A stretch of DNA of 64,000 bases from the NCBI GenBank assembly GCA_964019055.1, contig OZ025213.1:10963351-11027350 (forward strand), written 5' to 3'. The stretch is from Anthopleura xanthogrammica (lineage: Eukaryota; Cnidaria; Anthozoa; Actiniaria; Actiniidae). Shown one piece after another: positions 12,065-25,700 of this stretch (position 1 is its first letter; every line of letters starts with the position of its first letter). The notes beneath the pieces are model-generated. The model was not told the origin of the DNA. It made no database searches and was given only the letters and a program-made list of their open reading frames with translations. The translations under genes were made by a program, and so were the position numbers.

Positions 12065-12310
12065 TAACCAATCACGACACATAAATAAACACTAATCACA
12101 ACAACGTGAATTTCGTATTTGGGGAAACGTTTTTAACCAATCACAATGTACGAAATTTATCACCAATCACAAAATAGTGGATTTCATATTGTGAGAAAGT
12201 TCTTAACCAATCACAACGCATGAAAAATTATCACCAGCCAATCACAAAATAGGGAATTTCATATTGGGGTATGTTGTTAACCAATCACAACAACGCGAAT
12301 CTCGTATGGG
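12065..12310. repeat. About 70-bp tandem array with repeated CCAATCAC motifs
   Basis: Four successive units begin with ttaaccaatcac (12075, 12135, 12201 and 12279 approximately). Each also carries a second (c)aatcacaa followed by gaatttc/gaatctc and gtatt. The CCAAT pentamer is the core of NF-Y sites, but an array of this kind may just be a degenerate repeat. The same aatggctt...aaccaatca arrangement appears at 36905 and 44125. Confidence 0.75.
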
Positions 12311-12369
12311 GGTAGGAGAACTGTATATTTATCGTATCAAAACTATGCTATGTGATTGGATGATTCTTG

Positions 12370-12905
12370 CAAGGACAATAGGAAGCCATTTCAATGTTTA
12401 AGCATACCGTACGGTGTATGTGCTGTAAGATAGTACCGTATGTTTCCCACTCCTACGATATGCATTCTTATGGAAAGCCATTTCAATGTCACGCCGGGCA
12501 TGGCATACCGTGTACGTGCTGTAAGTTAGTACCGTATGTTTCCCACTCATACGATATGCATTCTTATGGAAAGCCATTTCAATGTCACGCCGGGCACGGC
12601 ATACCGTGTACGTGCTGTAACTGAGTCAGTACCGCATGTTTCCCACTCATACGATAACCATTCTTATTAGAAGCCATTTCAATGTTACGACATGGCATAC
12701 TGTGTACACGTGCTGTAAGTTAGTACCGTATGTTTCCCACTCATACGATTAGCATTCTTATGGAAAGCCATTTCAATGTTACGACATGGCATACTGTGTA
12801 CGTGCTGTATAAGACTGTGTGTAACTTATGTTTCATTCATACGATAACCATTCTCATGGGAAGCCATTTCAATGTTATAGCATACCCTACCGTACGTTTC
12901 CAACA
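12370..12905. repeat. 96-bp minisatellite, about 5.5 units
   Basis: Unit contains gtgctgtaagttagtacc, gtatgtttcccactcatacg, ttatggaaagccatttcaat and catggcataccgtg. The gtgctgta blocks start at 12420, 12516, 12612, 12710 and 12802 (spacing 96, 96, 98, 92). A single unit of the same sequence is present at 53975-54110. Confidence 0.92.
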
Positions 12906-15424
12906 CATCACAAAAACCGCTTAAAAACTACAAAATGGTTCGTCTTTCCCATTTTGAATTTCCTTTAATTCTTAACATTTTTTAAAACAGCTTTTCAAAA
13001 TATTTTTCAATATCTTCAGAGAAGGAAGCCGTGACGCTGTTTACTTAAAACTACATCTAACGGGAAAAAAACATCAAAAACAAGATAAAACTTATCGATA
13101 TTGGCAAGGATATTTGAACGTGTTATCTAAGGAACTTGCGTTTATTGTATTGTGCAGTTCTTTTGATATTGGCGTTTTTTTTCATTAATTGAGTTCTACT
13201 GTATCAGAACGATCTATTTCTGATTCCCAAATTTGCTTTCCTAAATTGTATTCAGTAGAAATACTGTAGCTCACCGTCGGAAACGCCTACGGAATCTCTA
13301 AAATAATAGTTTATTATTGCGATAAATAGATTCTTTAGTCTGAAGATTTTTCATTAAAATCGATATTTTTGATATTTTCAGCGGATTTTTTTTGCAAAAA
13401 CTGCCATAGTTTCTAAAGCTGGTTTCAATTGCTTTGGCTCGCTCTGTTTCTGTAGAATATGTGTTTTCTCGCGTATTTCGTAGTTTTTGTAGCAGGTTTT
13501 CTATTTTATAGATTATGTGTTGGTTTGGGATTAAAATTGCTATCATTAAAGCAATTTTATTCGTTATTTTTCTCATTGGAGGGTTCAAGTGGCAAGGCCT
13601 CCACAGTGCATTTTGATCAGTTCTGCGTGACTCAGGCCGACCCTCTCGAAACAGCTGTAAAACAGACTGACTGTGTGGGCTTACGACGTAGATCTTGCCA
13701 AATCTTAGGAACAAATATGTCAATCGCTTGTCAAACTGGTCATTATACAGACACAAAAGCTAAGAACAGACCCGTCTAAACCGGCTCTTAATGAGAGGGG
13801 CTGAGAAAAACCCTACAATTGTCTGAAGAGAGTAGCAAATTGTTACTTTGATATTTTTGCTTTTTAGTTCGAGCTGAATATCAATCGCAGGAAATGAAGG
13901 CTTACTGACATTGAGTCAAGAACTGGTAAGTGATCAGGCAACTTTGCCAGCGTTTTTCCTCTAATACGAAAGCACATTTTATGACATTTTATGACGGAAA
14001 GATTGAGGTGTATCGGAGGTTTAAAACCAATGTGGAACGACTTGTCTTTTTGGAAGTAATCTAGCCATTTTGACGAGCACTAAACTGGTTAAACATTTAA
14101 GGTCAATGGTATGGATTGTAATGTCGACTTTGCGTGTGAAAGATTGATGAAAAATGCTTTTTTAATCGTTAATCGAGAATGATAGAACCTTCAAGCTTTA
14201 TTCTATGCAATTAATTTTAATCAGTCAATTGAATTCATGCTTAAACATTGAATTTCCATGTCAATTGTATTGAACAAGAAGACAAACTACAGTCGGGAAA
14301 TGCTACCACAAGGAGTAAGGTACCGGCTGGCTTCATGTCTGCTGGTCAATAGAGACTCTTCTAGTGTATTTAGCACTTATGTTTGTTTACTCAAGTATGG
14401 CTTGGATCTCATAATTAGTATACCAGATTCATATTTACTTAAGAATCTGAAATTCTACGAATGGTTTTCGCTAAACGTTCATTATTAACGTGTTTGAAAT
14501 GCTAGGAATTAATACCATTTAATCTGGAGTTGAGAAAATTTTTTCTCGGTTAAGAATTCGGAATCACTCAGGAATAGACTTGAATTTTGATGTCTTATTA
14601 GCCACACCTTCGATAATTGGTCTTTCTGCGAGAAAATTCCAAATAGTATTTTTAGTTTATCTTCGTTCAAATTGATTCCCCACCCACCCCCTGTTAGTGG
14701 AGACCACTTCTAGATGTTTTGCTTCGTGATCCATTAATGCCACCGAACAAGACAAAGTGATCTTCTAAGTATCTTTTATGTCATGAGGTTAGATAACTGT
14801 ATTTTAGCCTGACTACCGGCAAATTTTGCCCATATCAAGTTCCATAAGAGCAGGATGGCTGTCTAGCCTTTGGGCCTGGCGATATTGGTAGTTTTTTTTC
14901 ACTTGTAAACATGTTTAAAACATCCTCCTAAACGCAATGAAAAAATATAACAGTTGGATTCCCAGCCATCATTCTCGCTGGCGGGAACGAGGCGGACTAT
15001 CTTTCTCGCATTATCAAAACCAACATTAAAATTTACAGTTTTTTAATTCCAGCACTTTTCGTTTTCACGGCTTTTAGTGACAGGAAGTTCATGACGATAT
15101 GGCCTGCTGTAGATTATTACGAGAAAATAAAAATGCCGCTGTGCAGGTAGTGTAAGTGCGTAATAAATATTTGAGAAGAATTTAAGAACCAGTCGGACTG
15201 CATGTTTTATTGCCGACGTGCTTTTGGCCATTTCTTTGTGGTCGAGTCACGTGACTCGATGAGATACCCATCGATAACCGCATAGTCAAGGTGTGGCTGG
15301 CTGTAGTATGAGAACGAGGGCAGAGATGAATGTATCGGTTTGTAGGAATGGACATCACAATGGTGACGGACATCAATAGGCACAAAGTAATAGACACACA
15401 GAAATACATGGTGACACACACCCA
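12906..15424. other. 2.5 kb without recognisable gene
   Basis: AT-rich. Open frames around 13300-13780 on both strands overlap one another, have no recognised domain, and show no splice or codon signature. Confidence 0.5.
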
Positions 15425-16018
15425 TAGAAGACAGACAGACAGTAATAAATGGTGACAAACACCCATTGGCATAGACAGACAGTTATAAATGGTGACAGAC
15501 ACCCATTGGCATAGACAGACAGTTATAAATGGTGACAGACACCCATTGGCATAGACATACAGACAATAATAAATGGTGACAGACACCCATTGGCATAGAC
15601 AGACAGACATTAATAAATGGTGACAGACACCCATTGGCATAGACAGACAGACAGTTATAAATGGTGACAGACACCCATTGGCATAGACAGACAGACATTA
15701 ATAAATGGTGACAGACACCCATTGGCATGGACAGACAGACAGTAATAAATGGTGACAGACACCCATTGGCATAGACAGACAGACAGTAATAAATGGTGAC
15801 AGACACCCATGGGCATAGACAGACAGACAGTAATAAATGGTGACAGACACCCATGGGCATAGACAGACAGACAGTAATAAATGGTGACAGACACCCATTG
15901 GCATGGACAGACAGACAGTAATAAATGGTGACAGACACCCATTGGCATAGACAGACAGACAGTAATAAATGGTGACAGACACCCATTGGCATAGACAGAC
16001 AGACAGTAATAAATGGTG
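15425..16018. repeat. 44-bp minisatellite, about 13 units
   Basis: Unit contains aataaatggtgacagacacc, cattggcatagacagaca and a final gacagtaat. Variants (agttat, cattaat, gggcata, ggcatgg) recur in a partly ordered way. Because 44 is not a multiple of 3, the same peptide cycles through all frames on the minus strand; this is not a gene. Confidence 0.93.
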
Positions 16019-16085
16019 ATGCGGGACTTCAATAGGCACACACACAGAAATAGATGCTAATAGCGATACTTCATGTTTACTAACA

Positions 16086-16255
16086 ATAAGCTAGTTCAAA
16101 GTTTAAGAATCGTTTTCAGTGTGCATGCGATTTTATCCCAAAATTCTCACCTTTTGTTTAATTCAAAACAAAAGAAGGTTTAAAAAAAAGGTGAGAAATT
16201 CGGGATAAAATCGCATGCGCACTGAAAACGATTCTTAAACTTTGAACTGGCTTAT
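16086..16255. mobile_element. Foldback MITE with about 75-bp arms
   Basis: Near-perfect palindrome. The left arm ataagctagttcaaagttta continues through agaatcgttttcagtg, gcatgcgattttatccc and attctcacctttt. The right arm is its inverse, ending aactttgaactggcttat. A 25-bp centre has no coding capacity. Confidence 0.88.
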
Positions 16256-16287
16256 AGCATTGTGATATTAATATGCCAACCATTTAC

Positions 16288-16431
16288 ACAAAACCTCTAC
16301 ACAAGTTGCTTTGTTTTTAGCAGCTCAATTTGTAGGGCAAAACAATAGGTTTCCAAATCTCAGGAGATTAAAATTATTTTGTTTTGCCCTCCAAACTGAG
16401 CTGCTTTGACGTCACGTGCAAGGGGTCTATA
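16288..16431. mobile_element. MITE family B, copy 1
   Basis: Right end tttgacgtcacgtgcaaggg followed by gtctata, with inner mirrored blocks agcagctcaatttgtagggc and gccctccaaactgagctgct. Same structure as copies at 33480-33696, 48822-48959 and 51649-51787. The left terminus is diverged. Confidence 0.8.
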
Positions 16432-16434
16432 GAC

Positions 16435-16945
16435 ACCCACAACCACAGCTAGAGGGACGCCAAAGCACCAGGCACTGATAGACACACAGACACACATAGA
16501 AATAGCCGAGAAAAGACGCCCACAAGCACAGATAGACAGACTCGCGGATGTACAAAACAATAGATGGTAACAGACACCCAAGAGACAGACAAACAGTAAT
16601 GGGGACAGCACCCACAAGAACAGACACATAGAAGACAGACATACAGTAGCAGGCAGACACACAGACATAAAAATGGACAGACACCCACAAGCACAGACAC
16701 ATAGAAGACAGACACACAGTAGCAGACACACAGTAGCAGACACACAGTAGCAGACACACAGTTATAAAAATGGACAGACACTCCCAAGCACAGACACATA
16801 GAAGACAGACACACAGTAGCAGACACACATATAAAAATGGACAGACACCCACAATCACATACACATAAAAGACACAGACACACAGTAGCAGACACACAGA
16901 CATAAAAATGGACAGATACCCACAAGCACGGACAATCCAACATTA
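16435..16945. repeat. Compound CAGACACA minisatellite
   Basis: Irregular tandem array with blocks cacagtagcagacaca, ataaaaatggacagacaccc and caagcacagacacatagaag. Period is roughly 80-105 bp with internal CAGACACA slippage. Confidence 0.88.
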
Positions 16946-17370
16946 GATAGCGACAGGAATCCATAGCTTCAGACTGACCTAAGGACATACACTGAAAAAT
17001 ATTCAAACCTTGCAACACAGCCTCTAGTAAATGATATAATTGACCGATCAACTTATCTCACTCACACAGAGTCACCAGTATTTATCAGACTAAGGAACCA
17101 GTCATTATTTACCGCCTGAGGGCGGGAAATGGCCGGAAAATATATAGGAGATCACATTTTTTTTAGACAGACAACAGGAGGGTGATCAGCTAAAAATTGG
17201 CAGGTATCAAAGCGGGAGATCACTGAGTAGCAATCGGCGAGAAATTGGGGATCATTAAAAAAAGATATTACTTTTGGAAGGAATCAGGTAATCTTTATGA
17301 TGTTGCGACAAAAATCCTTCGACCACACCCCTCCCCTCAGGCGATTAATAAAGATCTGTCCCTGAAGTAG

Positions 17371-17400
17371 GACAGACAGACAGACAGACAGATAGACATA
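17371..17400. repeat. (GACA)n microsatellite
   Basis: Short run of GACA units ending gatagacatac. Confidence 0.85.
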
Positions 17401-19487
17401 CGATCGAAGCAGCACGCACACTCCAAGAAATTAATCTACGTCTCCCGACTGATCTTCCAATAACAATCTCCCTAATTCTTATATAATAACAGAATAAAGT
17501 ACTTACATCTTGGGCGTTAACTTAGTTGACCCGCCAGGAGGAACTCATGGAATCTCAACTATATCTCACTAATGGTATTACCCCAAACTTGATAATTTTA
17601 TTAGCAATCTTTAACACCTCGTTATTTACATCGGTGGCAATTTTCTATGACGCATTTCCAGTTGTTATATACAACGATATACTAGGAAGTTAAGGAATTT
17701 TTCGCTTTGTTCGAGTTACAAATTTTACCCATTCATTGACCAAAATAGACTTTTGTACTTTTCGTTGGCACGCACTGCACTAAAATGGCTTTCTTATCTC
17801 TCGCCTCTTCATTTCGCTTTGACACAAGACAAGTAAGATAGGATTTCAATATTAATCATCACTTTGACGGTATTGTCTTAGGGTGATGACCTATCTCTGC
17901 TTTACGTCCTTTGCCCTATAATTGATGGGTTTGACAAGAGAATGTTTTTCTGAACGTAAAGGAATTCAAAAATAGAATTTCGTACGGATTAGGGTGAGAT
18001 TAACACTCGGACAAAAATTCCTCAAACCAACGAATAAACCAATCGTAGCTACCGTCATTGATGTACAAAAAAGAAACAAAAAACGCCTTAAAAGCTGAGC
18101 TATTTTATACATTATTTCCATAGACATAAAAGCTGCTTTGAAAATTATTTTCAGCAGTTTATAATTAAATTAGGATGAAAATAAGATTTGCCATATAATC
18201 AGTGATAAATCAGAATTGGTTTTCATGCTGACATAATTTCGGTCGTGTTTTCGGTGTTTTGTCTTTGGGCCCTTTTAAAAGATTAAGATAAGTTGACGAA
18301 ATTATCACTTGGCCTAAAAGTGCAATTCAATTTATATTTGTCAGCGAGGATTATTTTCTCTCATGCAAATATAAACTTTGAAGAAATTTGATCAAACTGT
18401 TTTTGACCTTAAGAGATAATTTTTCAAACAATTGTAATCAGTTTTTCTTCGCTTTTGATTTAAAAACATAAATATTAAATTCGAAGATTTTTGTGATAAA
18501 TCGCAAGAGTTGTTTTTTAGTTTTATTTTTGGTATTGTAAGCATGAAAAATATTTCTTAAGGATTTTTTTTTTCTAAGAAAGGTGATTCACCTTACAGAT
18601 TAACCGCCAAAGGCGAAGCAAAGTTAGCAAACAAGGGTGAAAACAAAATGACATCGAGATAAAAAGCGGCAATTCCTACGATGCAGAAATATTCAAGTTC
18701 CATAATCCTATCGTAGTTTAATTTCTATCTTGAATATTGTACAGATTGTAATGATTATTCAAGAACAACTCTTTGAAAGTCAAAGACCGCGACTGAACCT
18801 CATGAATGAGTTGATGAGATTTGTACCAATTGTGGTTTGAATTTCACTCCTTTCAAGGATAATCCCTGATTCTCAGACGAAACAAACATTTCTACTTGAT
18901 TTTGAAAGTATTTGTACAAGCTACTACTTTGGGTTGAGGTTCGAAAGCAGGTAATGAATTAATAACTCGATAATTGTGCCACAAAATGGACATATGTACA
19001 AATTTGTGCTTGTCATATGCATTTACACTTTAACAAGTGTTTCCGAAAAAAACATTTAATGGAAATAAGAAAGAATAAATTTTGAGTCTTTTTCCAATAA
19101 CCACGTCAAAGTGAGCTGCAATTTGACAGCATTGAATAGGATTAAAAGTCTGAGGACTTCAGTCTTAAAAGAAAACTCTACTTAAAATCAGGAAAGAAAA
19201 AAAAAAAAAAAAAAAAACAGAAGAAAGATAAATTTGGTATTTTCCCAGAGCTTTATCTGCATGTTAAAAAATATTTCACACTGAACTGAGAACTTCAAAT
19301 GAGATAAAAGGTTTGCTTATGAGGAATTTACAGTAAGGCAACTGTCAGTAAAGAAAGAGAAAGAGAGAGAGAGATGATATTTTTCCAGAGGTTTTCAGTC
19401 TGGTTTTTAAAAATTAGTTGCATTAAAATCACTTCAAATCATGTAAAAGGTTTTGGCGAATCCATTCTTGAAATATTGTTTTCTCCG
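17401..19487. other. 2.1 kb without recognisable gene
   Basis: AT-rich, with an A-run at 19197-19217. No gene, RNA or element identified. Confidence 0.5.
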
Positions 19488-19805
19488 GCTTTTATAAAAG
19501 AAATACTTTTCCCCCGTTATTATAGTGGAGATTATATCAAATCCTTATCCCAATTCTTGCAAATACGAATAAGTGTTATTTAAAAAAATCAAAAAAATTC
19601 GACCCAAAAAAGGTAATTTTTTCTTTAAAAAAAAAAGAGTTTTCTTTCAAATTATTTTATAAAAGAAAGACATTTCCCCCGTCATTATAGTAGTGATTAT
19701 ATCAAATCCTTATTCCAATTCTTGCAAAAAAATTTAAAAAATTCGACCCAAAAAAGGTAATTTTTTCTTTTTTCTTTTAACTCAGTTAAAAAAAAAAAAA
19801 GAGTT
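19488..19805. repeat. About 165-bp tandem duplication
   Basis: Both copies carry tttataaaagaaa, tttcccccgt, attatagt, gattatatcaaatcctta, ccaattcttgcaaa and aaattcgacccaaaaaaggt, starting near 19490 and 19655. The copies differ mainly in A-run length. Confidence 0.85.
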
Positions 19806-21763
19806 TTCTTTCAAATTAATTTTTTTGAATTCATTTGCATTCAAACTCCAATTCTAAAGAGTTTCGCAGTTTCAATTCACTGTCGTATGGCCAAAACCTA
19901 ATTGTGCTGTTTTCATTACCTCTCGTGTTCTACTGCATGTAATGAATTGTTTGTTCTGATTTTTTTATAAGTTTTAGGCTAATTTTAATGTCGCCCGTTG
20001 AGTGAACAACTCATTTGCAACATTTCCGGTGGACATAGTGTCTTCCTTATTAAAAATTCCTGTCAAATTTTCTTGATTTTTTTATATAGACGTATTTTTC
20101 CTTGTCTATGAAGCAACATAGCACTAAAGGGCTCCGCGTATAACCTCATCTAGCTTTTACTAAGAACATTATTAGTTTTTTCTTTCAAGGCAGCGACTTT
20201 CGTGACCTCATGTTTTCAAACTGACATCAATTTTCGGGGAAAATAAAAACAATTTAAATTGTAATTTAGCTTAAAAGTATGATGGACCTAAGTGGACTCC
20301 ACTACGAATTACTATAGTTTGATCCTGATCTTTATTTGTAACTCGCTCAAGATAGAAAATTCCATTATTCATTTTCCAATTCATACGCCTTTCAATACTT
20401 ATGTTTTCGTTCGTCGACATGTATTTTTGGAGCCAGAGTCATGCAATTCAAAAACCAAGCTTATAATGTGCTTTTTAAAAATCTCTACAGCACGGAACAT
20501 CACGTATTTACATCAACTAGGACCCTTAATAACTTGTAGGATGTCTCAGTAGTTGCACCTTACATCCCTACCCCTGGAGGGCTAGTCTTTAATATTCAGT
20601 TTTGTGACTGAGTTCATTAGACGTGACCTTACTTTATATTCTGCTTCATTCCCTGTATAAATATCTAGCATAATGCATTCTCACTCATACAGTCTGTCGA
20701 GACTCCTTGTCCATGATTCACGGTATTGAGATAACAATCACGTTGTAGTCAATGGTTTTATTTCTATTTAGTGCATGGGTATCATTGATTAATTATTTAT
20801 CAGGTAGCAATCGCCTGCGTAACTTAATTAACCAGTTGACAGAGCATATTACTGACTAGTTCGTCCTAGTGTTACTCATTTGGGATTGACTCTGTTTGGA
20901 TTCAGCTAACCAACAGAGCATGTAGAGATAAGAGTTTTGGCTAGGAGTCTCCTCATTTTCTCGTCAAAAGCGCCTCTCTTTGATATGGAAATACGACTAA
21001 AATAGCTGGTGAAAGTTGAGCTTTTATGACCGCAAAGAAAAACTCGATTACACTTCTCTAAGACCCGGAACAAGCTGGGATTTTTTTAAAGGACCAGTTG
21101 TAAAGAACTACGAGGAGGTTGTGTTTCTGTGTTTGCTCCATTAGTAGCTGAACAAACATTTTTCCATCGCCGTGAATCTTTGCTTGTCCCTGACACTAAT
21201 TATCTCTTAATTCTCCCAAGGGATTTTGGCCCTGTAATGAACTGGTCAACACCTCACAAGGAGAGTCAAGTGAATCAAAGACTGCCATCAAATCAGCCCA
21301 TTCATCTCTGATATCTTCCTTTGTTTGGAGCGAGGCCTCGTATTCTCTCACGTGTTTATTATCCAAGGAGCTTACCAGGTAAATTAACCGACAAAGAACT
21401 AAACTGCGCTACTATCAGGGGCAGACTGTGTTTGTCATTACGATCAATTTCAATCCAGAAGGCGTGAGGTTATAAGCGATTTGCCTTACGTCCTCTAAAT
21501 CTGACGTGTTTCCGTAGACACGCATATTCAACAAGCTCTGTACGAAAAGGAAAGACTTAAAGGAAACTCTCAATCGAAAAAGAAAGTGTGAAACCTCTTT
21601 ACAAGCGGTTAGCTAACATTACTGGAATTCCAGTCACATTCGAAACGGTCTCTGCCTATGTCAATAAAAGGACAAGTCATCGACAGAGCACAGAAGCAGA
21701 ACGTCTGCGCTTGATGCTACAAGACACACTTCACGCTCTACTCCAGCACTTCACCGCCAAAAC
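19806..21763. other. Upstream flank of the protocadherin gene
   Basis: Non-coding sequence before the start codon at 21764. Promoter and 5' exons, if any, are not resolved. Confidence 0.5.
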
Positions 21764-22777
21764 ATGATAGTATTATTCATCACCATAGCTCTCATTCCAC
21801 TGAGTGTAGCAAAAACGACCACGATCAAATTCCAAGTCAAAGAAGAGCAAGACGCTCAAGCTTTTGTAGGAGATGCTTCTCAAACAGATCCACCGGCACG
21901 ATTGATCAAGGGAAAATTCAAGGTCCGCTTCGGAATACAAGATCCAACACAAACTATTTTTAACATTGATCGAAATACCGGAATCTTAAGGACAAATCAA
22001 GTATTGGATCGGGAAAATTTGCCGCGTTCTGCAAGAGGCGATGTATTTCAAATTCAAATCGTTTTTAACGATGATTCTGTTGGTGTCTCTGGCGTCTTAC
22101 CTACAGAAGTAAGGGTGACTGATATCAATGACAATAACCCAACATTTCCTACGGGCTTTGAAGAGCTACGCATCTCTGAGTCTGCTCCTCTGAATTCAAG
22201 ATTTCAGCTCGTACCAGCCACTGATGCTGACATTGGGAATAATTCAGTCCAGAGTTACAGAATAATTACGGGGAACGAAGATGGGATGTTTGGTTTGAGA
22301 CTTTTAAAGCCAAGCGCAAATGTGATGTACTTGTATCTAGTCAATGTAAGGCGCCTGGATCGCGAGACCAAGGATTTCTACCGTCTTGTCATAGCTGCAG
22401 TAGACGGTGGAACTCCACTTCCAAGATCTGCAACCAAAGTACTTAATATCACTATTTTAGACTCAAATGATCATAGCCCAGAATTTAGCAAATTTAATTA
22501 CGTTGGGAGAGTACGTGAAAACATGCCGAATGGGACATTTGTGGTGCGCGTTGTAGCTACGGATAAAGACATCGGTACAAATGGAATTATCAGATACTCC
22601 TTAGATCCTCTTCCAGAATATCATGGCTTGTTCAGGATAGATGAACGCACTGGTGAAGTATGGACAAACGCGGTTTTAGACTACGAGAGAGACTCTGGTT
22701 CAAGATATGTTCTATCAGTGAGCGCAAAAGATCTAGGACCGGACAGCATCCCATCCAAGGCTTCTATAACAGTGCAG
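21764..22777 (+). CDS. Protocadherin coding exon 1 (signal peptide, EC1-EC3)
   Basis: ATG at 21764 starts a hydrophobic signal peptide ending at an Ala-Lys boundary. The exon encodes 338 residues up to ASITVQ and ends at cag|gtaaga. Reading through the donor gives only about 14 unrelated residues, so the splice is needed to complete the third cadherin repeat. Confidence 0.92.
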
Positions 22778-25700
22778 GTAAGATTTTTAATAAAATTTTA
22801 TGGAAACAAAACCGTGCTTTAAAAAGCGCAGTTGGATTTGTTATTGCGCTGCGGCCAAGAGTTCAAGCTCCCGCTGGGTAAATTTTGTTTTTAAGTCGAG
22901 GGTTATTTCTGCAGGTCTAGAGGTTTTGCGCCTGCGGTTTCCATCTACTGTTAGCGATCCATTACATCAACGCTTTATAATCACAACAACCGTGTTGAAA
23001 GAAGCAATAAAACCCGCGATGAAACGCGCACGCTTGCTTGTTTTCCTTAAGGACTCACTCACAAATACTACGCGCGAATTATCTAAGATACCTAGACCGC
23101 TATCTCTCAAACTATCGCAACCAACGCATCGTAATCGACCCGGTTTGGATAATTTGTGGGTTGATGCACTCGTATAAACCTCTTGATATCCTTGCATTTT
23201 AATTTAACATGTGCAGGGGCTGCGCGCTTGTGTGATTTCCTCTCGCTAACTTACGACAAAGAGTTCTTTTGTTCAATCGAGCACCCGGCCAGTTGTTTAT
23301 TAAATTTAGCCAAAAGTTGTTCCCATAAGTTATCTCTATGATCATTTAATAGCGTGAACCAGTCGGCTTTTTTCTCTTTAAACCAAATTCTCTTCTTCTT
23401 AGTTTCCCCAATTGTCTGACCACAATTCTATCAACTTGTTAATTCGGTTTTTTCAATGGCTTAGCCCAAGAAGATTTCATTTAATGAATCCAGCTGAACG
23501 CGAAACAAAAGTTTCAATTTAGTAATCATTTTTGGACATGACAGTTGAGGGCTTCCCTCTGAGCCTTCGTACAAATCTTTTCAACCCACACAATTGAACT
23601 GCCTTAAATATGATTTAAAACATTAGTTGGGAGAGATATCCCGTAGATTTCGGTTCCTGTACTATTTTATCCATGACTCATCTCCAAACAACCGAGATTT
23701 TTTGTTTCCTGGTTCAAATCATATCCAGGAAGAGACCGAGCTAGCACCATCTTGCTAGGCATCGTTTACTCAAAGCTTAGACCTAATTTTATTGTTTAGA
23801 ATTTTTTTTATCAGTAATACTGTCCAGTGTTCTCTAAACATTTGCTCAAATTCTTTACACCATTGTGTCGATCCTACACACCGAATTTGAAGCACTAAGT
23901 TGGCTTTTTTTCTAACCTTTCTTAAAACTCACTCCAACCTCATTGTCTTTCACTTCCAACCACATATTTAAAAAGAACAGAAGCATTTTCACTGTAGAAA
24001 GAAATAATTGTTTCACCACTTCTCTCTTCACAAAGAGCCTATTTTCCATTGTTTTTGCTGAATTTTTTTGGTTACTACAAAAATTGGTTCGCTTTACTTC
24101 AATTTTACGCGCGCGTGAAACATTGTTTCGGCATAAGATTTTGCCCTTTAGCAATTACTCTACTTTGACTATAAAACATATTTTACATACTTGATGTGCT
24201 GTTTTGGCTGCATTGAAAAAAAATAATGCCCTAATTTACAAAACAAGTCAAGATTGGATTATTTTCGGCGATTTTTGTGATGTTTTTTTCCCTGACAAAA
24301 CTAGCCGACTTCAAACACCTGCAAAGAAAAAAAACCCCAAAATTTTTCTTAGATTGAAACTATCTTCGCATATTTTGAATTTTCGTGTTTCTTTTTTGCA
24401 TACTTTATATTGCATTCCTTTTTCTAGTCACTTCACTCGGCTGTATAAATTATTTTCGTATCCTTACACAGATCTTGATCATTTGCTGTATTATTTATAC
24501 CATCCGCTTCAATTACATTTAGGTTTTATATCAAAATAAATGTTTAAAATAAAGTCGTGTATCATAAACGTTTGTATTAAGAAATTTCTTCAGGTTTATT
24601 TTAGTATTTTGAGTTTAAGCTCACTATTTTCTTTATGTATGTGAATTTTATTTTAATCTCAGATATTATCAGATTGATAGGAACATTTCACGATCTCCTA
24701 GAGCGCTCAACTTCTTACACAGGCAGTTTTTAGCCGCCAACCAGATCCACTTTGGCTCAATTAGCAAAGTACACCGAGTCAGAACCATTCTAAAATGACA
24801 TAAAACACAAAGCATGAAAGAGAACTTGATGAATGCTTGTTTGCTATGCTTTTTCTTCTAACAAAGCAGGCTTTACTTCTTGAAAATAAACTAAGAGTTT
24901 GTTTGCTCATGAGTGACATAACTAATGGCCTGCCTGCCATTACTAATTTTGTAGGAAATTCTTTTCTAAAATGATCTCTGACGTAGGGGAAGGAAATTTT
25001 CTTTTGCTTTGCGAAGGCGACACTGGAATGCAACATTACACTTATGTTCTTCTCTCTTTTATTTCACAACTTTCTTAAAAACGATATTCTTTCAATCATT
25101 TGGCTAAAACAACTCTTTGTCTGTTAGTCTTCTTCCTTCAGCAGAAAAGTATGAACTAAACGAAAGCTGTTTTATGTAATATTTTCGTAAATTTACTTAG
25201 AAGCCTTGTCGTTAGGCGTTCAGTTGTACTTGATGTCATTATAAACCGTCAATTCGAGTCGCTTAAGAGTCATTATACAAAAAGAAACCTTATACTTTAT
25301 TATGTAGTTCAGATCAAAATTCTGCGGATTCTTGAAAGACAATAGAAAATATTAACGGTGAATTTTTATGTTTAATGTTGTGTACTGCATGAGTTTTAAT
25401 TTACCGCACGTGGTGTTTTTGACTATGTTAACTTTTCTTTTTTGTCAAAAATATATTTATTTAGTAAGGAATGAAGTTCACACGTCGTATAATAACCATT
25501 GTTTTAGGTTTCTTTACCGACTTATCTAGATTTATTGCTTCTAAGAACCATAACAATAGAATATAATACGTCGTATCAACCAAGAAAATGAAAGATGTAA
25601 TTATAGAGATTTAATTTAAAAGCTGTAAACATCTAAGAAGGAAATTAAAAGGAATATTTTTTCTGCGAGTATTTCGTAAAACCTGTTGCTTTTTTGGAAA

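Noticed and set aside
15182..17051. Cys-rich repeat proteins on the minus strand
   Set aside because: The 44-bp period makes the same peptide appear in shifting frames; clearly minisatellite.
20656..20690. TATAAATA with an initiator-like TCACTCA 25 bases on
   Set aside because: About 1.1 kb upstream of the protocadherin start with no supporting exon; too common in AT-rich DNA.
22800..23197. Overlapping frames on both strands after protocadherin exon 1
   Set aside because: No domain; upstream part looks like a tRNA-derived SINE head; cadherin homology resumes only at 34075.
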